Positions 26,645-37,050 of a stretch of 50,554 nt of DNA are shown here, one piece after another (the first letter of the stretch is position 1; each line of letters starts with the position of its first letter). Where the stretch lies: positions 1 to 50,554 of the forward strand of contig NZ_QWFA01000057.1 in NCBI RefSeq assembly GCF_003501885.1, read 5' to 3'. The notes below the pieces were generated by a model. It made no database searches and had not been told where the DNA came from. It saw nothing but the letters and a program-made list of their open reading frames with translations. The position numbers and the translations under genes were made by a program. Source of the DNA: Streptomyces globisporus (GTDB lineage: Bacteria; Actinomycetota; Actinomycetes; Streptomycetales; Streptomycetaceae).

Positions 26645-28174
26645 ATGGATTCCCTCAACTCCCTCATCGACGGCTTCGGTACCGCGCTCACTCCGATGAA
26701 CCTGCTGTGGGCCGCGATAGGCGTCCTGCTCGGCACGGCGATCGGCGTGCTCCCCGGCATCGGCCCGGCGATGGCCGTGGCGCTGCTGCTCCCGGTGACG
26801 TACGGACTCGACCCGACCGGCGCGTTCATCATGTTCGCGGGCATCTACTACGGGGCGATGTTCGGAGGCTCCACCACCTCGATCCTCCTCAACACCCCCG
26901 GCGAGAGCGCCGCCGTGGTCGCCGCGATCGAGGGCAACCCGATGGCCAAGGGCGGGCGCGGCGCCCAGGCGCTCGCCGCCGCCGCGATCGGTCACTTCGC
27001 GGGCGGCATGATCGGCACGATCCTGCTGGTCGTCCTCGCCCCGACCGTCGCATCCCTCGCCATCGGCATCGGCGCACCCGACTACTTCGCCATCATGGTG
27101 CTGGCCTTCATCGCCGTCACCTCCGTCCTCGGTGCCTCCCGCATCCGCGGCATCGCCTCCCTCCTCATCGGCCTCACCATCGGTCTGGTCGGCCTCGACC
27201 AGATGACCGGCCAGCAGCGTCTGACCTTCGGTTCGCTCCACCTGGCCGACGGGGTCGACGTGGTGATCGTCGCGGTCGGGCTCTTCGCGATCGGCGAGGC
27301 CCTCTGGGTCGCCGCCCACCTGCGCCGCTCCACCGGAAAGCCGATCCCCGTCGGCCGGCCCTGGCTCGGCCGGGCCGATCTGAAGCGCACCTGGAAACCC
27401 TGGCTGCGCGGGCCCGTCATCGGCTTCCCGTTCGGGGCGATCCCGGCGGGTGGTGCGGAGATCCCCACCTTCCTCAGTTACGTCACCGAGAAGCGGCTCT
27501 CCAAGCACCGCGACCAGTTCGGCAAGGGCGCCATCGAAGGCGTCGCCGGACCCGAGGCCGCCGCCTCCGCCTCCGCCGCCGGGACCCTCGTCTCGATGCT
27601 CACCCTCGGACTGCCCACCACCGCCGTCGCCGCCGTGATGCTGGCCGCCTTCCAGCAGTACGGAATCCAGCCCGGCCCGCTGCTCTTCGAGCGTGAACCG
27701 GAGCTGGTCTGGGGCCTGATCGCCTCGCTGTTCGTCGGCATGGTGCTGCTGCTCGCCCTCAACCTGCCGCTCGCGCCCGTCTGGGCGAAGCTCCTGCGGA
27801 TCCCGCGTCCCTATCTGTACGCGGGCATCCTCTTCTTCGCCGCCGTCGGCGCGTACGCGGTCGGCGGCGAGTCCCTCGACCTGGTGATCCTCCTGGTCAT
27901 CGGGCTGATCGGGTTCGGTATGCGGCGGTACGGGCTGCCGGTGCTGCCCGCCGTCATCGGGGTGATCCTCGGCCCGGCCGCCGAACAGCAGCTGCGCCGC
28001 GCCCTCCAGATCAGCGACGGCAGTGTGACCGGCCTGGTCAACACCCCGTTCTCCGTCACCGTCTACGTGATCGTGGTGCTGATCGTGACCTGGCCGCTGA
28101 TCGGCCGGCTGATCGCGCGGTTGCGCGGTGACCGGAAAACGGCAGAGGAGTCCCGCACTGTCAGTGGCGGCTGA
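26645..28174 (+). CDS. tctA: TctA, large permease of tricarboxylate transporter
   Basis: A 509-residue integral membrane protein with 11-12 helices, the large subunit of the sodium- or proton-driven tripartite tricarboxylate transporter. Family signatures are [21 protein letters not shown] (residues about 35-55), [20 protein letters not shown] (about 68-88) and the internally repeated [24 protein letters not shown] near 320. [16 protein letters not shown] lies in the middle. ATG 26645 starts 3 bases after the tctB stop. The downstream fusion gene begins 13 bases after its stop and may be cotranscribed. Confidence 0.92.
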   Translation: MDSLNSLIDGFGTALTPMNLLWAAIGVLLGTAIGVLPGIGPAMAVALLLPVTYGLDPTGAFIMFAGIYYGAMFGGSTTSILLNTPGESAAVVAAIEGNPMAKGGRGAQALAAAAIGHFAGGMIGTILLVVLAPTVASLAIGIGAPDYFAIMVLAFIAVTSVLGASRIRGIASLLIGLTIGLVGLDQMTGQQRLTFGSLHLADGVDVVIVAVGLFAIGEALWVAAHLRRSTGKPIPVGRPWLGRADLKRTWKPWLRGPVIGFPFGAIPAGGAEIPTFLSYVTEKRLSKHRDQFGKGAIEGVAGPEAAASASAAGTLVSMLTLGLPTTAVAAVMLAAFQQYGIQPGPLLFEREPELVWGLIASLFVGMVLLLALNLPLAPVWAKLLRIPRPYLYAGILFFAAVGAYAVGGESLDLVILLVIGLIGFGMRRYGLPVLPAVIGVILGPAAEQQLRRALQISDGSVTGLVNTPFSVTVYVIVVLIVTWPLIGRLIARLRGDRKTAEESRTVSGG

Positions 28175-28187
28175 GAGCATCGGAGCC

Positions 28188-29681
28188 ATGACCACGATCG
28201 ACTGGGACGCGGCGGCCGGATCCTTCGACGAGGAGCCCGACCACGGGCTCCTCGACCCCGCGGTGCGCGACGCCTGGGCCGGGCGGCTGGAGAGCTGGCT
28301 GCCCGCCACCCGCGGCGACGTGCTTGACCTGGGGTGCGGCACCGGCAGCCTCTCCCTGCTCGCCGCGGGTCAGGGCCACCGCGTCACCGCCGTCGACCGC
28401 TCGCCCCGCATGGCCGAGCTGGCTCGGGCCAAGCTCGCCGGGACCGGTGCGGAGGTCCTCGTCGGGGACGCCGCCCGGCCCCCGGTCGGGGAGCGGGCGT
28501 TCGACGTGGTCGTGGCCCGGCATGTCGTCTGGCTGCTGCCCGACCCGGCGGCGGCCCTGGAGCACTGGTTCGGCCTGCTGAAGCCGGGCGGGCGGCTCGT
28601 CCTGGTCGAAGGCGTGTGGAACGGCACCGGACTGTCCGCCACCACGCTCACCGCCCTGCTCTCGGCCCACACCGAGCGCATCCACCACGAGGACCTGGCT
28701 TCCGACAGCCGGCTCTGGGGCAAGGAGGTCGACGACGAACGCTATGCGCTCATCGCCCGCGCGATGCCGCCCCACCGCCACACCGAGGTCGTCGACGTCC
28801 ATCTGATCCTGCGCCGGGGCCCGGACGTCCTGCTGGCCCGCCGCTCCAACACCGGCTATGCGGACGGACTGCTCCACATGCCCTCCGGCCACGCGGAGGA
28901 CGGCGAGGACGTCCGCGAGGCGATGATCCGGGAGGCCGCAGAGGAGATCGGCCTCCATCTCGACCCCGACGAGCTGCGGGTGGCCCTGGTGATGCAGCAC
29001 CGGGGCCCCGGTGGCGGGGCGCGCATGGGCTGGTTCTTCGTCGCGGAGTACGACCCGGAGCGCCCGCCGCGCAACACCGAGCCGGAGAAGTGCTCGGAGC
29101 TGGCCTGGTTCCCGCTGGCCGCGCTGCCGGACGACATGGTGGCGTACTGCCGTGCGGGCCTGGACGGTTACCGGGCGGGCGAGTACTTCATGATCCACTG
29201 GCATCGGGACGGGGAGCCGATCGCGTACGTTCCGGGCGGTGCCGGGCGGGCCGTCCCGCTGCCCGCCGCCGGGGAGACCACCGGCCGGGTGCACCACATC
29301 GAGCTGTGGGTGGCGGACCTGGCGGCGACGGAACGCAGTTGGGGGTGGCTGCTGGGCCGCCTCGGCCATGTCCCGTACCAGCACTGGGCGCACGGCCGCA
29401 GCTGGCGGCGCGGCGACGCGTATGTCGTGCTGGAGCAGTCCCCGGACCTGGTCGCGGGTGATCACGACCGCCGCCGCCCCGGGCTCAACCACCTGGCGTT
29501 CCACGTCGGGGACCGGGCCGCTCTGGACGCCCTGACGGCCGAGGCCCCGGCGTACGGCTGGCGCCTGCTGTTCCCCGACCGCCATCCGTACGCGGGCGGC
29601 GACGGGCACCAGGCCGCCTATCTGGAGGACCCGGCGGGGTACGAGGTGGAGCTGGTCGCCGCCTCCCGGCCCGGCCCCTGA
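28188..29681 (+). CDS. Methyltransferase-NUDIX-VOC trifunctional fusion
   Basis: A 497-residue soluble fusion of three domains. Residues 1-195: class I SAM methyltransferase with VLDLGCGTGSLSLLA (45-59) and VTAVDRSP. About 200-340: NUDIX hydrolase with a complete Nudix box, GHAEDGEDVREAMIREAAEE followed by IGL, which fits GX5EX7REUXEEXGU exactly. About 365-495: a VOC (glyoxalase/bleomycin-resistance) module with VHHIELWVADLAATERSW and YLEDPAGYEVELV. ATG 28188 has GGAG upstream; the tctA stop is 13 bases away. It may process or detoxify a modified nucleotide or metabolite in consecutive steps, but the substrate is unknown. No frameshift separates the domains, and the linkers are short. Confidence 0.88.
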   Translation: MTTIDWDAAAGSFDEEPDHGLLDPAVRDAWAGRLESWLPATRGDVLDLGCGTGSLSLLAAGQGHRVTAVDRSPRMAELARAKLAGTGAEVLVGDAARPPVGERAFDVVVARHVVWLLPDPAAALEHWFGLLKPGGRLVLVEGVWNGTGLSATTLTALLSAHTERIHHEDLASDSRLWGKEVDDERYALIARAMPPHRHTEVVDVHLILRRGPDVLLARRSNTGYADGLLHMPSGHAEDGEDVREAMIREAAEEIGLHLDPDELRVALVMQHRGPGGGARMGWFFVAEYDPERPPRNTEPEKCSELAWFPLAALPDDMVAYCRAGLDGYRAGEYFMIHWHRDGEPIAYVPGGAGRAVPLPAAGETTGRVHHIELWVADLAATERSWGWLLGRLGHVPYQHWAHGRSWRRGDAYVVLEQSPDLVAGDHDRRRPGLNHLAFHVGDRAALDALTAEAPAYGWRLLFPDRHPYAGGDGHQAAYLEDPAGYEVELVAASRPGP

Positions 29682-29762
29682 GCCGGGTGCCGTGCGGGGA
29701 ACCCCCGTGCGACCTCTGAGCCGGGAGCCGTACATCGGGCCCGGGGGGCGGGGCCGGTCGGA

Positions 29763-30272
29763 TCAGGCCAGCAGAGGAGCCAGCCCCTCGGACCTCGCCA
29801 GGCGTTCCAGCTCGTCCAGGGCCGAGGCCGCCGCACCGGCTGCCGCCGGGTCACGCTCAGCCAGGTCGCTCGCCTCGAACTCGTCCTCGTCCAGCCGCAG
29901 TACGCACGAGCCGTCGGCCGAGACCCACAGGTCCAGGTCCAGGTCCTCGACCGCCAGCACCCCGTCCGCGAGTACGGCGGGCCGGGCGATGTCGCAGTAC
30001 CAGCCCTTGAGTCCGCCGTCGCCGGTGCGGACCTCCTTCACCGCGAACCACCGGTCCCGCCAGTAGTGCTCGGTGAACACGTCGCCCGGCTCGAACCGGA
30101 CGAAGCCGAAGTCCCGCACCCCGGGCGCGGCCCACGGCGCCCGGACGGTCACGCGGACACCGTCGTCCCGGACCAGCTCCGCCGGATAACGGATCTTGGT
30201 GCGGCCCGCCTTGGTCAGGGCCACGACCAGCTCGTCCGAGCCGCCCGCGTGGGGCTCAGAGGGTGCGGACAT
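29763..30272 (-). CDS. DUF402 domain protein
   Basis: A 169-residue protein of the DUF402 family, which includes nucleoside-diphosphate phosphatases and FomD. The core shows HYWRDRWFAVKEVRTGDGGLKGWYCDIARPAVL (about 69-101) with the expected Arg/Trp/Tyr and Asp residues, then VEDLDLDLWVSADGS, whose acidic residues form the usual divalent-metal site. The C-terminus is helical and acidic. Start at 30272 has GGAGG on the minus strand. It overlaps the 3' end of the acetyltransferase gene by 17 bases in the same direction, so the two are translationally coupled. Function beyond phosphohydrolase-like chemistry is unproven. Confidence 0.8.
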   Translation of the reverse strand: MSAPSEPHAGGSDELVVALTKAGRTKIRYPAELVRDDGVRVTVRAPWAAPGVRDFGFVRFEPGDVFTEHYWRDRWFAVKEVRTGDGGLKGWYCDIARPAVLADGVLAVEDLDLDLWVSADGSCVLRLDEDEFEASDLAERDPAAAGAAASALDELERLARSEGLAPLLA

Positions 30273-31173
30273 GGCGGACCTCCGTCGCGCAGACCTGGTA
30301 GCCGAACCACTGGTTGACGGCCAGCATCGGGCCGTTGCCGGTGTCGTTGGAGGTGTAGGCGTCCGTGTAGCCGGCCGCCCGCGCCCGGTGCAGCGAGTCG
30401 TTCTTCGCCAGCTTCGCCAGGCCCCGCCCCCGGAACTCCCGAAGGGTGCCGGTCATGGAGCTCAGATACGTCCGTTCGCCGTCGGTGGTCGCCGCGCTGA
30501 ACGCCGCCACCTTCCCGTCCACCAGCGCCACCGACGTGAGCCCCTGGTCGAAGGCCGGGTGCCGCCAGACGTTCGTCAGCCAGTCCTCGTAGTCGTCCAG
30601 CTCGGACGTGATGTCGCCCGGTTCGTCCGCCGTCACCTCGGAGTCCGCCTCGAACAGCGCCCGGGGGTCGTCGGCGAAGTCCGCCCCGGTCCGCAGCTCT
30701 ACGCCCGGCGGCAGCTCCTGACACGGCGGCAGGGTGCCGCCCGCCAGGTCCAGCCGCTGGAAGTGGGCCGAGCGCTTGGGCTCGTAGCCCCGCTTACGGG
30801 CGAACTCCAGGCTCTCCGGGTTGTCCAGCACCCACGCGTACAGCACCGTGGCCCCGACCCCGGCCAGATGTTCCTCCGCCGTGCGCAGCAGCAGCGAGCC
30901 CGCGCCGCGGTTCGTGCGGCCGGGGAGCGTCTGCGGGGTGAAGTAGCCCTGCCCCGGCTCGGGGCTCTCGTGGGCGATGCCCGCCTGGGCCGTGGCGATG
31001 ATCTCGCCGTCCTCCTCGGCGACCAGCAGCCGGTAGTGCTTGTCCGGATGGGCGTGCGTCAGGTCGTGGACGACCTGTTCGGGGGTGGCCACCATCCAGG
31101 GGACCGAGGCCCGGCGGACCCGGGTCCAGGCTTCCGCGTCGGACGGGCGGAAATCACGCACGATCACAGTCAT
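30256..31173 (-). CDS. GNAT acetyltransferase (double-domain)
   Basis: A 305-residue protein with two tandem GNAT folds. The first (about 1-150) carries LPGRTNRGAGSLLLRTAEEHL with the acetyl-CoA pyrophosphate-binding loop pattern and YAWVLDNPESLEFARKRGY. The second (about 160-305) contains SSMTGTLREFRGRGLAKLAK (Q/RxxGxG/A-like) and NWWFGY-type NQWFGYQV. The acceptor is unknown; tandem GNAT proteins acetylate small amines in many actinomycetes. Start ATG 31173; a longer in-frame extension lacks coding character. It is divergent from a small GntR regulator 70 bases away, a likely regulator, and coupled to the downstream DUF402 gene. Confidence 0.85.
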   Translation of the reverse strand: MTVIVRDFRPSDAEAWTRVRRASVPWMVATPEQVVHDLTHAHPDKHYRLLVAEEDGEIIATAQAGIAHESPEPGQGYFTPQTLPGRTNRGAGSLLLRTAEEHLAGVGATVLYAWVLDNPESLEFARKRGYEPKRSAHFQRLDLAGGTLPPCQELPPGVELRTGADFADDPRALFEADSEVTADEPGDITSELDDYEDWLTNVWRHPAFDQGLTSVALVDGKVAAFSAATTDGERTYLSSMTGTLREFRGRGLAKLAKNDSLHRARAAGYTDAYTSNDTGNGPMLAVNQWFGYQVCATEVRHVRTL

Positions 31174-31243
31174 GCGGTGGACCGTATGCGCAGCCGCGCC
31201 CCGAACGCCTCCCCTTTTTCCGCCGGTGGGGGACAATCGGCCC

Positions 31244-31618
31244 GTGACTGAGAAGATCGTCCTGGACCCGGACTCCGGCATCGCCCCGTACGAGCAACTG
31301 CGCACCCAGCTCTCCGAACTGGCCCGTTCCGGTGCGCTGCCCGTCGGCCACCGGCTCCCGACCGTACGCGGCTTCGCCGAGGAGCTGGGCCTCGCCGCCA
31401 ATACCGTCGCCAAGGCCTACCGGGCCCTGGAGGCGGACGGGGTGATCGAGACCCGGGGGCGTAACGGAACGTTCGTCGCGGCCGCCGGGGGAGCGGCCGA
31501 ACAGCGGGCCGCGACCGCCGCGCAGCAGTATGCCGAGACCGCCGAACGGCTCGGCCTCACCCGGCAACAGGCGCTGTCGCTGGCCAAGGACGCGGTCCGC
31601 GCCGCGTACGGGGACTGA
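31244..31618 (+). CDS. Small GntR regulator, YtrA type
   Basis: A 124-residue transcription factor. The winged helix of the GntR family covers residues about 10-75: PYEQLRTQLSELARSGALPVGHRLPTVRGFAEELGLAANTVAKAYR, with ANTVAKAYRALEADG as recognition helix region. Only a short helical C-terminus follows, which is the YtrA subfamily layout lacking a ligand domain. GTG 31244 has GGGGGA upstream. It is divergent from the GNAT-DUF402 genes and may control them; convergent with the AAA gene, with a hairpin between. Confidence 0.85.
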   Translation: MTEKIVLDPDSGIAPYEQLRTQLSELARSGALPVGHRLPTVRGFAEELGLAANTVAKAYRALEADGVIETRGRNGTFVAAAGGAAEQRAATAAQQYAETAERLGLTRQQALSLAKDAVRAAYGD

Positions 31619-31641
31619 CCCCGCAGCCGTAAGCCGGGCCC

Positions 31642-31676
31642 CGGGCCCAAGGGTGTAAGCCGTAACCCTTGGCCCG
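31642..31676. terminator. Hairpin between convergent genes
   Basis: An 11- to 12-bp stem with one bulged C: GGGCC(C)AAGGGT pairs with ACCCTTGGCCC around a 10-base loop. It separates the convergent GntR and AAA genes and can terminate both. Confidence 0.7.
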
Positions 31677-31682
31677 TACGGC

Positions 31683-32786
<1,104 letters not shown>

Positions 32787-32932
32787 GATCCGGCACGGGG
32801 GAACCCCGCGCACCCGGTTTCCCGGCGCGTGCAGGGCGCCCCGGGGGTGCTGCAGCCGACGGGGCGACAGGAGGGTTTCGATGAGCGCCCGTTGAACCGC
32901 CGGGGGCGGACGGAAGCACTCCACTCTATTTT

Positions 32933-32942
32933 TGGCATGGAC
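32933..32942 (+). promoter_or_regulatory. TGGCATGGAC element upstream of GDSL lipase
   Basis: TTTGGCATGGACAC (32931-32944) matches TTTGGCATGAGCAC before the other lipase gene (21498-21511) at 12 of 14 positions. An inverted CTAC-N6-GTAG lies about 30 bases further downstream, similar in layout to the TTAC-N6-GTAA pair there. Confidence 0.4.
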
Positions 32943-33008
32943 ACTTCCGGTCGGGCGAGGGTGCTGCTACTACGGAGTAGGCAGATACCCCCTGCTCAAG
33001 GAGGTTCC

Positions 33009-33812
33009 ATGAAAATGTCCAGACTCGTGGCGTTCTCGTCCTCTCTCCTGCTCGGCGCCGCCCTCGCCCTGACCGGTGCGGGGGTCGCGAACGCCGACTC
33101 GTCCGCCGCCGCCGTCGACTACGTCGCCCTCGGCGACTCGTACTCCTCCGGCGTCGGAGCCGGCAGTTACGACGGCTCCAGCTGCAAGCGCAGCAGCCGC
33201 GCCTATCCCGCCCTCTGGGCGGCCGCCAACTCCCCCTCGTCCTTCGACTTCGCCGCCTGCTCCGGCGCCAGGACCAACGACGTCACGGGCAGTCAGCTCG
33301 GCAGGCTGAACGCCTCGACCGACCTCGTCTCGATCTCCATCGGCGGCAACGACGCCGGATTCGCCGACGTCATGACGACCTGTGTCCTCCAGTCCGAGGC
33401 CACCTGTCTCAACCGGATCGCCACCGCCCGCGCCTACGTCGACTCCACCCTTCCGGGCCGGCTCGACTCCGTGTACTCGGCCATCCGCTCCAAGGCCCCC
33501 TCCGCCCAGGTCGTCGTCCTCGGCTACCCCCGCTTCTACCAGCTCGGCGGCAGTTGCGTCGCCGGTCTGAGCGAGAAGGAACGCTCCGCGATCAACGGGG
33601 CGTCCGACCACCTGAACACGGCCACCGCCAAGCGGGCGGCGGACCACGGCTTCACCTTCGGCGACGTCAGGACGACCTTCACCGGGCATGAGATCTGCTC
33701 CGGCAACTCCTGGCTGCACAGCGTGAACTGGCTCAACATCGGCGAGTCCTATCACCCCACCGCCGCCGGACAGTCGGGAGGCTATCTTCCGGTCTTCAAG
33801 TCGGCTCTCTGA
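33009..33812 (+). CDS. Secreted SGNH/GDSL lipase
   Basis: A 267-residue secreted esterase/lipase of the SGNH family. The signal peptide ends at VANA/DSS (29/30). Block I YVALGDSYSSG has the nucleophile Ser44, block II AACSGARTND the oxyanion Gly, block III SISIGGNDAGF the Asn, and block V IGESYHPTAAGQ the catalytic His. Six Cys can form three disulfides. From memory it corresponds to the S. coelicolor lipase SCO1725 and related S. rimosus lipase. ATG 33009 follows AAGGAGG at 32999-33005. It is preceded by a TGGCATG element also present before three other secreted hydrolases. Its natural role is probably extracellular lipid degradation. Confidence 0.93.
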   Translation: MKMSRLVAFSSSLLLGAALALTGAGVANADSSAAAVDYVALGDSYSSGVGAGSYDGSSCKRSSRAYPALWAAANSPSSFDFAACSGARTNDVTGSQLGRLNASTDLVSISIGGNDAGFADVMTTCVLQSEATCLNRIATARAYVDSTLPGRLDSVYSAIRSKAPSAQVVVLGYPRFYQLGGSCVAGLSEKERSAINGASDHLNTATAKRAADHGFTFGDVRTTFTGHEICSGNSWLHSVNWLNIGESYHPTAAGQSGGYLPVFKSAL

Positions 33813-34081
33813 CCGGCGCGTTCCTCTGTCGGCCGCCTCATGCGGGAGTTGCGGGAGTCCTCGCCGGTCGGGGCCTCCCGCTTCGGGCCCGAACGACGGC
33901 GACCTAAGGGGCAAACCTGTCGAACTGCCCCAAGTCGTCCTGGAATCGCGCGGATTCGGTAACGGCCCGTCAACCTCCGTATATGTGTGCGCAATCGTGT
34001 GGCCGGGATACACGGGTGTCACCGCGGGACGATAGGGTTAACCTGCCCGGACCGGGTGCCCTCGTACGGGTGGGGAGTGAC

Positions 34082-34345
34082 ATGGAACAGATAACGGTGC
34101 GAAGCAGGCCGCGTGTGCCTGCCATCACATGCGGGAGCGGTGCGACCAGTACGCGCCTCGACCGCCATCTCGCGGTGCTCGGCGGTCCCGTCGTCCCGCA
34201 GCGCGAAGCGGCCGAAGCGACGCTGCTCATGCGTGAGCTGACCTCGCGTGATGCCGCGCACACCCGCCGGAGCAGGAGCGCCCGCGTGTCGCTCTTCGCG
34301 CCGCTGCGGCGACTGCGGCGCTCGCTCTTCGGCAGCCGCCGCTGA
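34082..34345 (+). CDS. Small basic hypothetical protein
   Basis: An 87-residue protein that I do not recognise, though its composition and ribosome binding site (GGGGAG 5 bases before ATG 34082) indicate a real gene. The N-terminus is mixed; the C-terminal 30 residues are strongly basic and amphipathic (SLFAPLRRLRRSLFGSRR), which could bind membrane surface or nucleic acid. A TAGGGT at 34033-34038 is a possible -10 element. It lies between the GDSL lipase (same strand, 269 bases upstream) and a convergent CoA-transferase gene. Confidence 0.6.
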   Translation: MEQITVRSRPRVPAITCGSGATSTRLDRHLAVLGGPVVPQREAAEATLLMRELTSRDAAHTRRSRSARVSLFAPLRRLRRSLFGSRR

Positions 34346-34400
34346 CCCACGGCCCGGCTCGCCCGGGACCGAGCCGTCCCACCGCTCGGGACGGACCGGG

Positions 34401-35597
34401 TCAGGCGATCACTCCGTCCCGGCGCAGCACCGATGTCTGCTCGTCCGTCATCCCCAGGGCTCGCAGCAGCGCATCGGTGTGCTGGCCCAGCGCCGGTACG
34501 GCACCCATCCGTGGATCCTCGCCGCCCGGCAGCGTGATCGGCGGCAGCAGCGCCCGCAACGGCCCCACCGGTGAACCCACTTCCCGCCACCGGTCCCGTG
34601 CCGCGAGCTGCGGATGCGCCGCGACGTCGGCCACCGTGTTCAGCCGGGCACAGGCGATACCCGCCGCCTCCAGGCCGGCCAGCGCCTCCTCGCCCGTCAG
34701 GTGTGCCAGCGCCCGGCCCACCGCGTCGTCGGTCCGCTCCCGGTTCGCGGTCCGCGCCGCGTTCGTCGCGAAGTCCGGGTCCCCGGCCAGCTCGGGCCGC
34801 CCCAGCACCTGCTCCGCCAGCCGCCGCCACTCCCGGTCGTTCTGCACGGAGAGCAGCACCTGCTCTCCGTCGGCCGTGGTGAAGGCGTCGTACGGAGCGA
34901 TCACCGAGTGCGCGAGACCGGTACGCGGCGGGGGCGTGGCCCCGTGCATCCCCTGGTGCAGCGGGTGGCCCATCCACTCGGCCAGCGCGTCCAGCATGGA
35001 GACCTCCACCGGGCCGCCCCGCCCGGTGGCCGACCGCCGCAGCAGCGCCGCGAGCACCCCGGAGAACGCGTACATGGCCGCCGCGATGTCGGCCGCCGGA
35101 ACACCCGCCTTCACCGGCTGCTCCGCCGTCCCCGTCACCGAGACGAGCCCGGCCTCGCACTGCACGAGCATGTCGTAGGCCCGCTTGTGGGCGTACGGCC
35201 CGCCGGCCCCGTACCCGGAGATGTCGACGGCCACGAGCCGTGGGTGCGCGGCACAGAGCGAGGCGGCGTCGAGCCCGAGCCGGGCCGCCGCTCCCTGCGC
35301 CAGATTCTGGACGAACACATCGGCCCCGGCAACGAGTTCACGCACCACCGAGAGGCCGCGCGGGTCCTTGAGATCGACGGCGAGGGACTCCTTGCCGCGG
35401 TTGCACCAGACGAAGTGCGAGGCGAGACCGCGCGCCGCCGTGTCGTAGCCGCGCGCGAAGTCACCGCCGTCGGGGCGCTCCACCTTGATGACCCGGGCTC
35501 CGAGGTCCGCGAGCTGCCGGGTGGCGAAGGGGGCGGCGACCGCCTGCTCGACGGCCACCACCGTGATGCCGTCGAGGGGGAGGGGCAATGTGTTCAT
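34401..35597 (-). CDS. CaiB/BaiF family CoA-transferase
   Basis: A 398-residue class III CoA-transferase, moving CoA between carboxylic acids through an aspartyl-CoA intermediate. N-terminal VAVEQAVAAPFATRQLADLGARVIKVERPDGGD is the family signature. The catalytic Asp is expected in AYDMLVQCEAGLVSVTG (about residue 165). VEVSMLDALAEWM and the C-terminal VADVAAHPQLAARDRW segment follow. The acids used are unknown; succinyl-CoA:glutarate or mesaconyl-type substrates are possible. ATG 35597 with GGGG just upstream is chosen; ATG 35609 is an alternative. It is monocistronic in appearance and convergent with the small basic protein. Confidence 0.87.
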   Translation of the reverse strand: MNTLPLPLDGITVVAVEQAVAAPFATRQLADLGARVIKVERPDGGDFARGYDTAARGLASHFVWCNRGKESLAVDLKDPRGLSVVRELVAGADVFVQNLAQGAAARLGLDAASLCAAHPRLVAVDISGYGAGGPYAHKRAYDMLVQCEAGLVSVTGTAEQPVKAGVPAADIAAAMYAFSGVLAALLRRSATGRGGPVEVSMLDALAEWMGHPLHQGMHGATPPPRTGLAHSVIAPYDAFTTADGEQVLLSVQNDREWRRLAEQVLGRPELAGDPDFATNAARTANRERTDDAVGRALAHLTGEEALAGLEAAGIACARLNTVADVAAHPQLAARDRWREVGSPVGPLRALLPPITLPGGEDPRMGAVPALGQHTDALLRALGMTDEQTSVLRRDGVIA

Positions 35598-35655
35598 GAC
35601 CCCGTGCATACCTGCTGACCGGCGCTTTCGCCACCCTCCGCTGCCCGGGCCGCCG

Positions 35656-36951
35656 CTACAGCAGCGCGAACTGCCCCTCCGGCCCCTCCTCCTGGTGGCC
35701 CAGGACGGATGCGGGGCGCCGCGCCGGGGCCGGGACGGGCAGCACGCCCGCCGCCCGCAGCTCGGCCGGACCGATCAGCGGCCCCGCCTCCAGCGCGGCC
35801 CGCAACTCCTTCCGGGGGCCCGCCGTGCCGTCCAGCAGAGCCAGTACGGTGATGAGTTCGAGCAGCTCCGAGGTCCACTCCCGGGGCCAGCCGCGCGCCC
35901 CGACCGCGTCGAGGCCGTCCGCGGCCGTGCCGTCCGGCCCCCGGCCCGCCGCTGCCGCAGCCCGGCGGCCGAACCAGAGCTCCAGCACCCGCACCCCGCC
36001 CACCGTGAACTCCCAGGCCTCCGCGGGCACCGGCGAGATCCGGCCGTCGCCGACGATCAGCGCCTCCTCCCCGGCGTCGTAGGACAGCTCCGTGGGACGG
36101 TCGGGGAGCGCCGCCCGCACATAGGGCCTGCGCCCGCCCGGCAGCCGGGGCCGCTCCCCGCCCCGGGCCCCGCGCGACTGGAGCCGCAGCAGCTCCCGGC
36201 CGAGCGCCACCCCCGCCGACCACAGCTCCGCGTCGGCCGGCAGCGGGACCAGGACGCCCGAGGCGGAGGGCCGGGCGGCGGCCAGGACCCAGGCCAGCAC
36301 CGCTTCCGGGGTGAACGCGTCCGGCTCGGCGCCCCTGCCGCCGAGCCGCCCGCGCAGCAGGTCCAGCAGCCCCGGCGCCAGGTTGGGCTCCGTGCCGCCG
36401 GGCCTGCGGTGAAGCGGCCTGATCCGGCCGGGCCGCCCGGCCGGGGAGTGCCCGTCGGGCAGCAGCGCGGTCACGGACAGGGCGGGCCCGGCGTCCTCGG
36501 GGGCGGCGCTGTGTTCGACCGCGAAGAGCTGCTGCTCGTCGGCGACCCGCCACAGCTCCGGACGGGCCGCGTCGATCAGCCGGTGGTCGGGGAGCAGCCA
36601 CTGTTCGTCGTACGGGCCGTGCAGGATCCGTACGGGGTCGGGACAGGGGCCCGGGTCCCGGGCGAAGCGGGCCGTGCCGGTGGACTGGCCGGGCAGGGCC
36701 GCGACCGAGGTGTGCGGCGTACGGGAACGGGTGGGCGCGAACAGCCGCTCCTGCTCGGCGGCTTCGGCGCCGGCCAGCCGCTCCCAGCGGGCCCGGAGCG
36801 CCACGGGGTCGGGGCCGCTCGCCCAGGCGCGGCCGGTTCTCAGCGGCCGTACCGACCACGGCATCAGCTCGTCCAGGGGGACGAACGCTTCGAGCGGCGA
36901 GGACTCCGTGTCCCCGCCGGATCCGGCCGCCGCCGTCCTGCGCGCTGCCAC
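35656..36951 (-). CDS. Type ISP restriction/modification enzyme-like protein (specificity-domain only)
   Basis: A 431-residue protein. Conserved-looking blocks are RILHGPYDEQWLLPDHRLID, ALSVTALLPDG, RPGRIRPLHRRPGG and ELWSAGVALGRELLRLQ, then GGRRPYVRAALPDRP and GGVRVLELWFGRR. I associate this block order with streptomycete proteins annotated as type ISP restriction/modification enzymes, specifically the C-terminal specificity domain of LlaBIII-like enzymes. No helicase, nuclease or methyltransferase motif (no DEAD, PD-ExK or NPPY) is present, so it cannot act as a complete restriction enzyme. GTG 36951 is chosen because GGGAGG lies 9 bases upstream; ATG 37017 is possible. Its cellular role is open. 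Confidence 0.6.
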   Translation of the reverse strand: MAARRTAAAGSGGDTESSPLEAFVPLDELMPWSVRPLRTGRAWASGPDPVALRARWERLAGAEAAEQERLFAPTRSRTPHTSVAALPGQSTGTARFARDPGPCPDPVRILHGPYDEQWLLPDHRLIDAARPELWRVADEQQLFAVEHSAAPEDAGPALSVTALLPDGHSPAGRPGRIRPLHRRPGGTEPNLAPGLLDLLRGRLGGRGAEPDAFTPEAVLAWVLAAARPSASGVLVPLPADAELWSAGVALGRELLRLQSRGARGGERPRLPGGRRPYVRAALPDRPTELSYDAGEEALIVGDGRISPVPAEAWEFTVGGVRVLELWFGRRAAAAAGRGPDGTAADGLDAVGARGWPREWTSELLELITVLALLDGTAGPRKELRAALEAGPLIGPAELRAAGVLPVPAPARRPASVLGHQEEGPEGQFALL

Positions 36952-37050
36952 CGAGTCGTCCCTCCCCTGTCCGCCGTGACCTGGCCGCGGTGACCCGTCG
37001 GTCGTGGCTCTTCGCATCGTAACGGCGGGCGGTGTCCCCCCGGAGCGGGG

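Noticed and set aside
25637..28342. 901-codon minus-strand frame across tctA-tctC
   Set aside because: Glu/Gly/Asp/Arg-rich antisense artefact; tctCBA on the plus strand is unambiguous.
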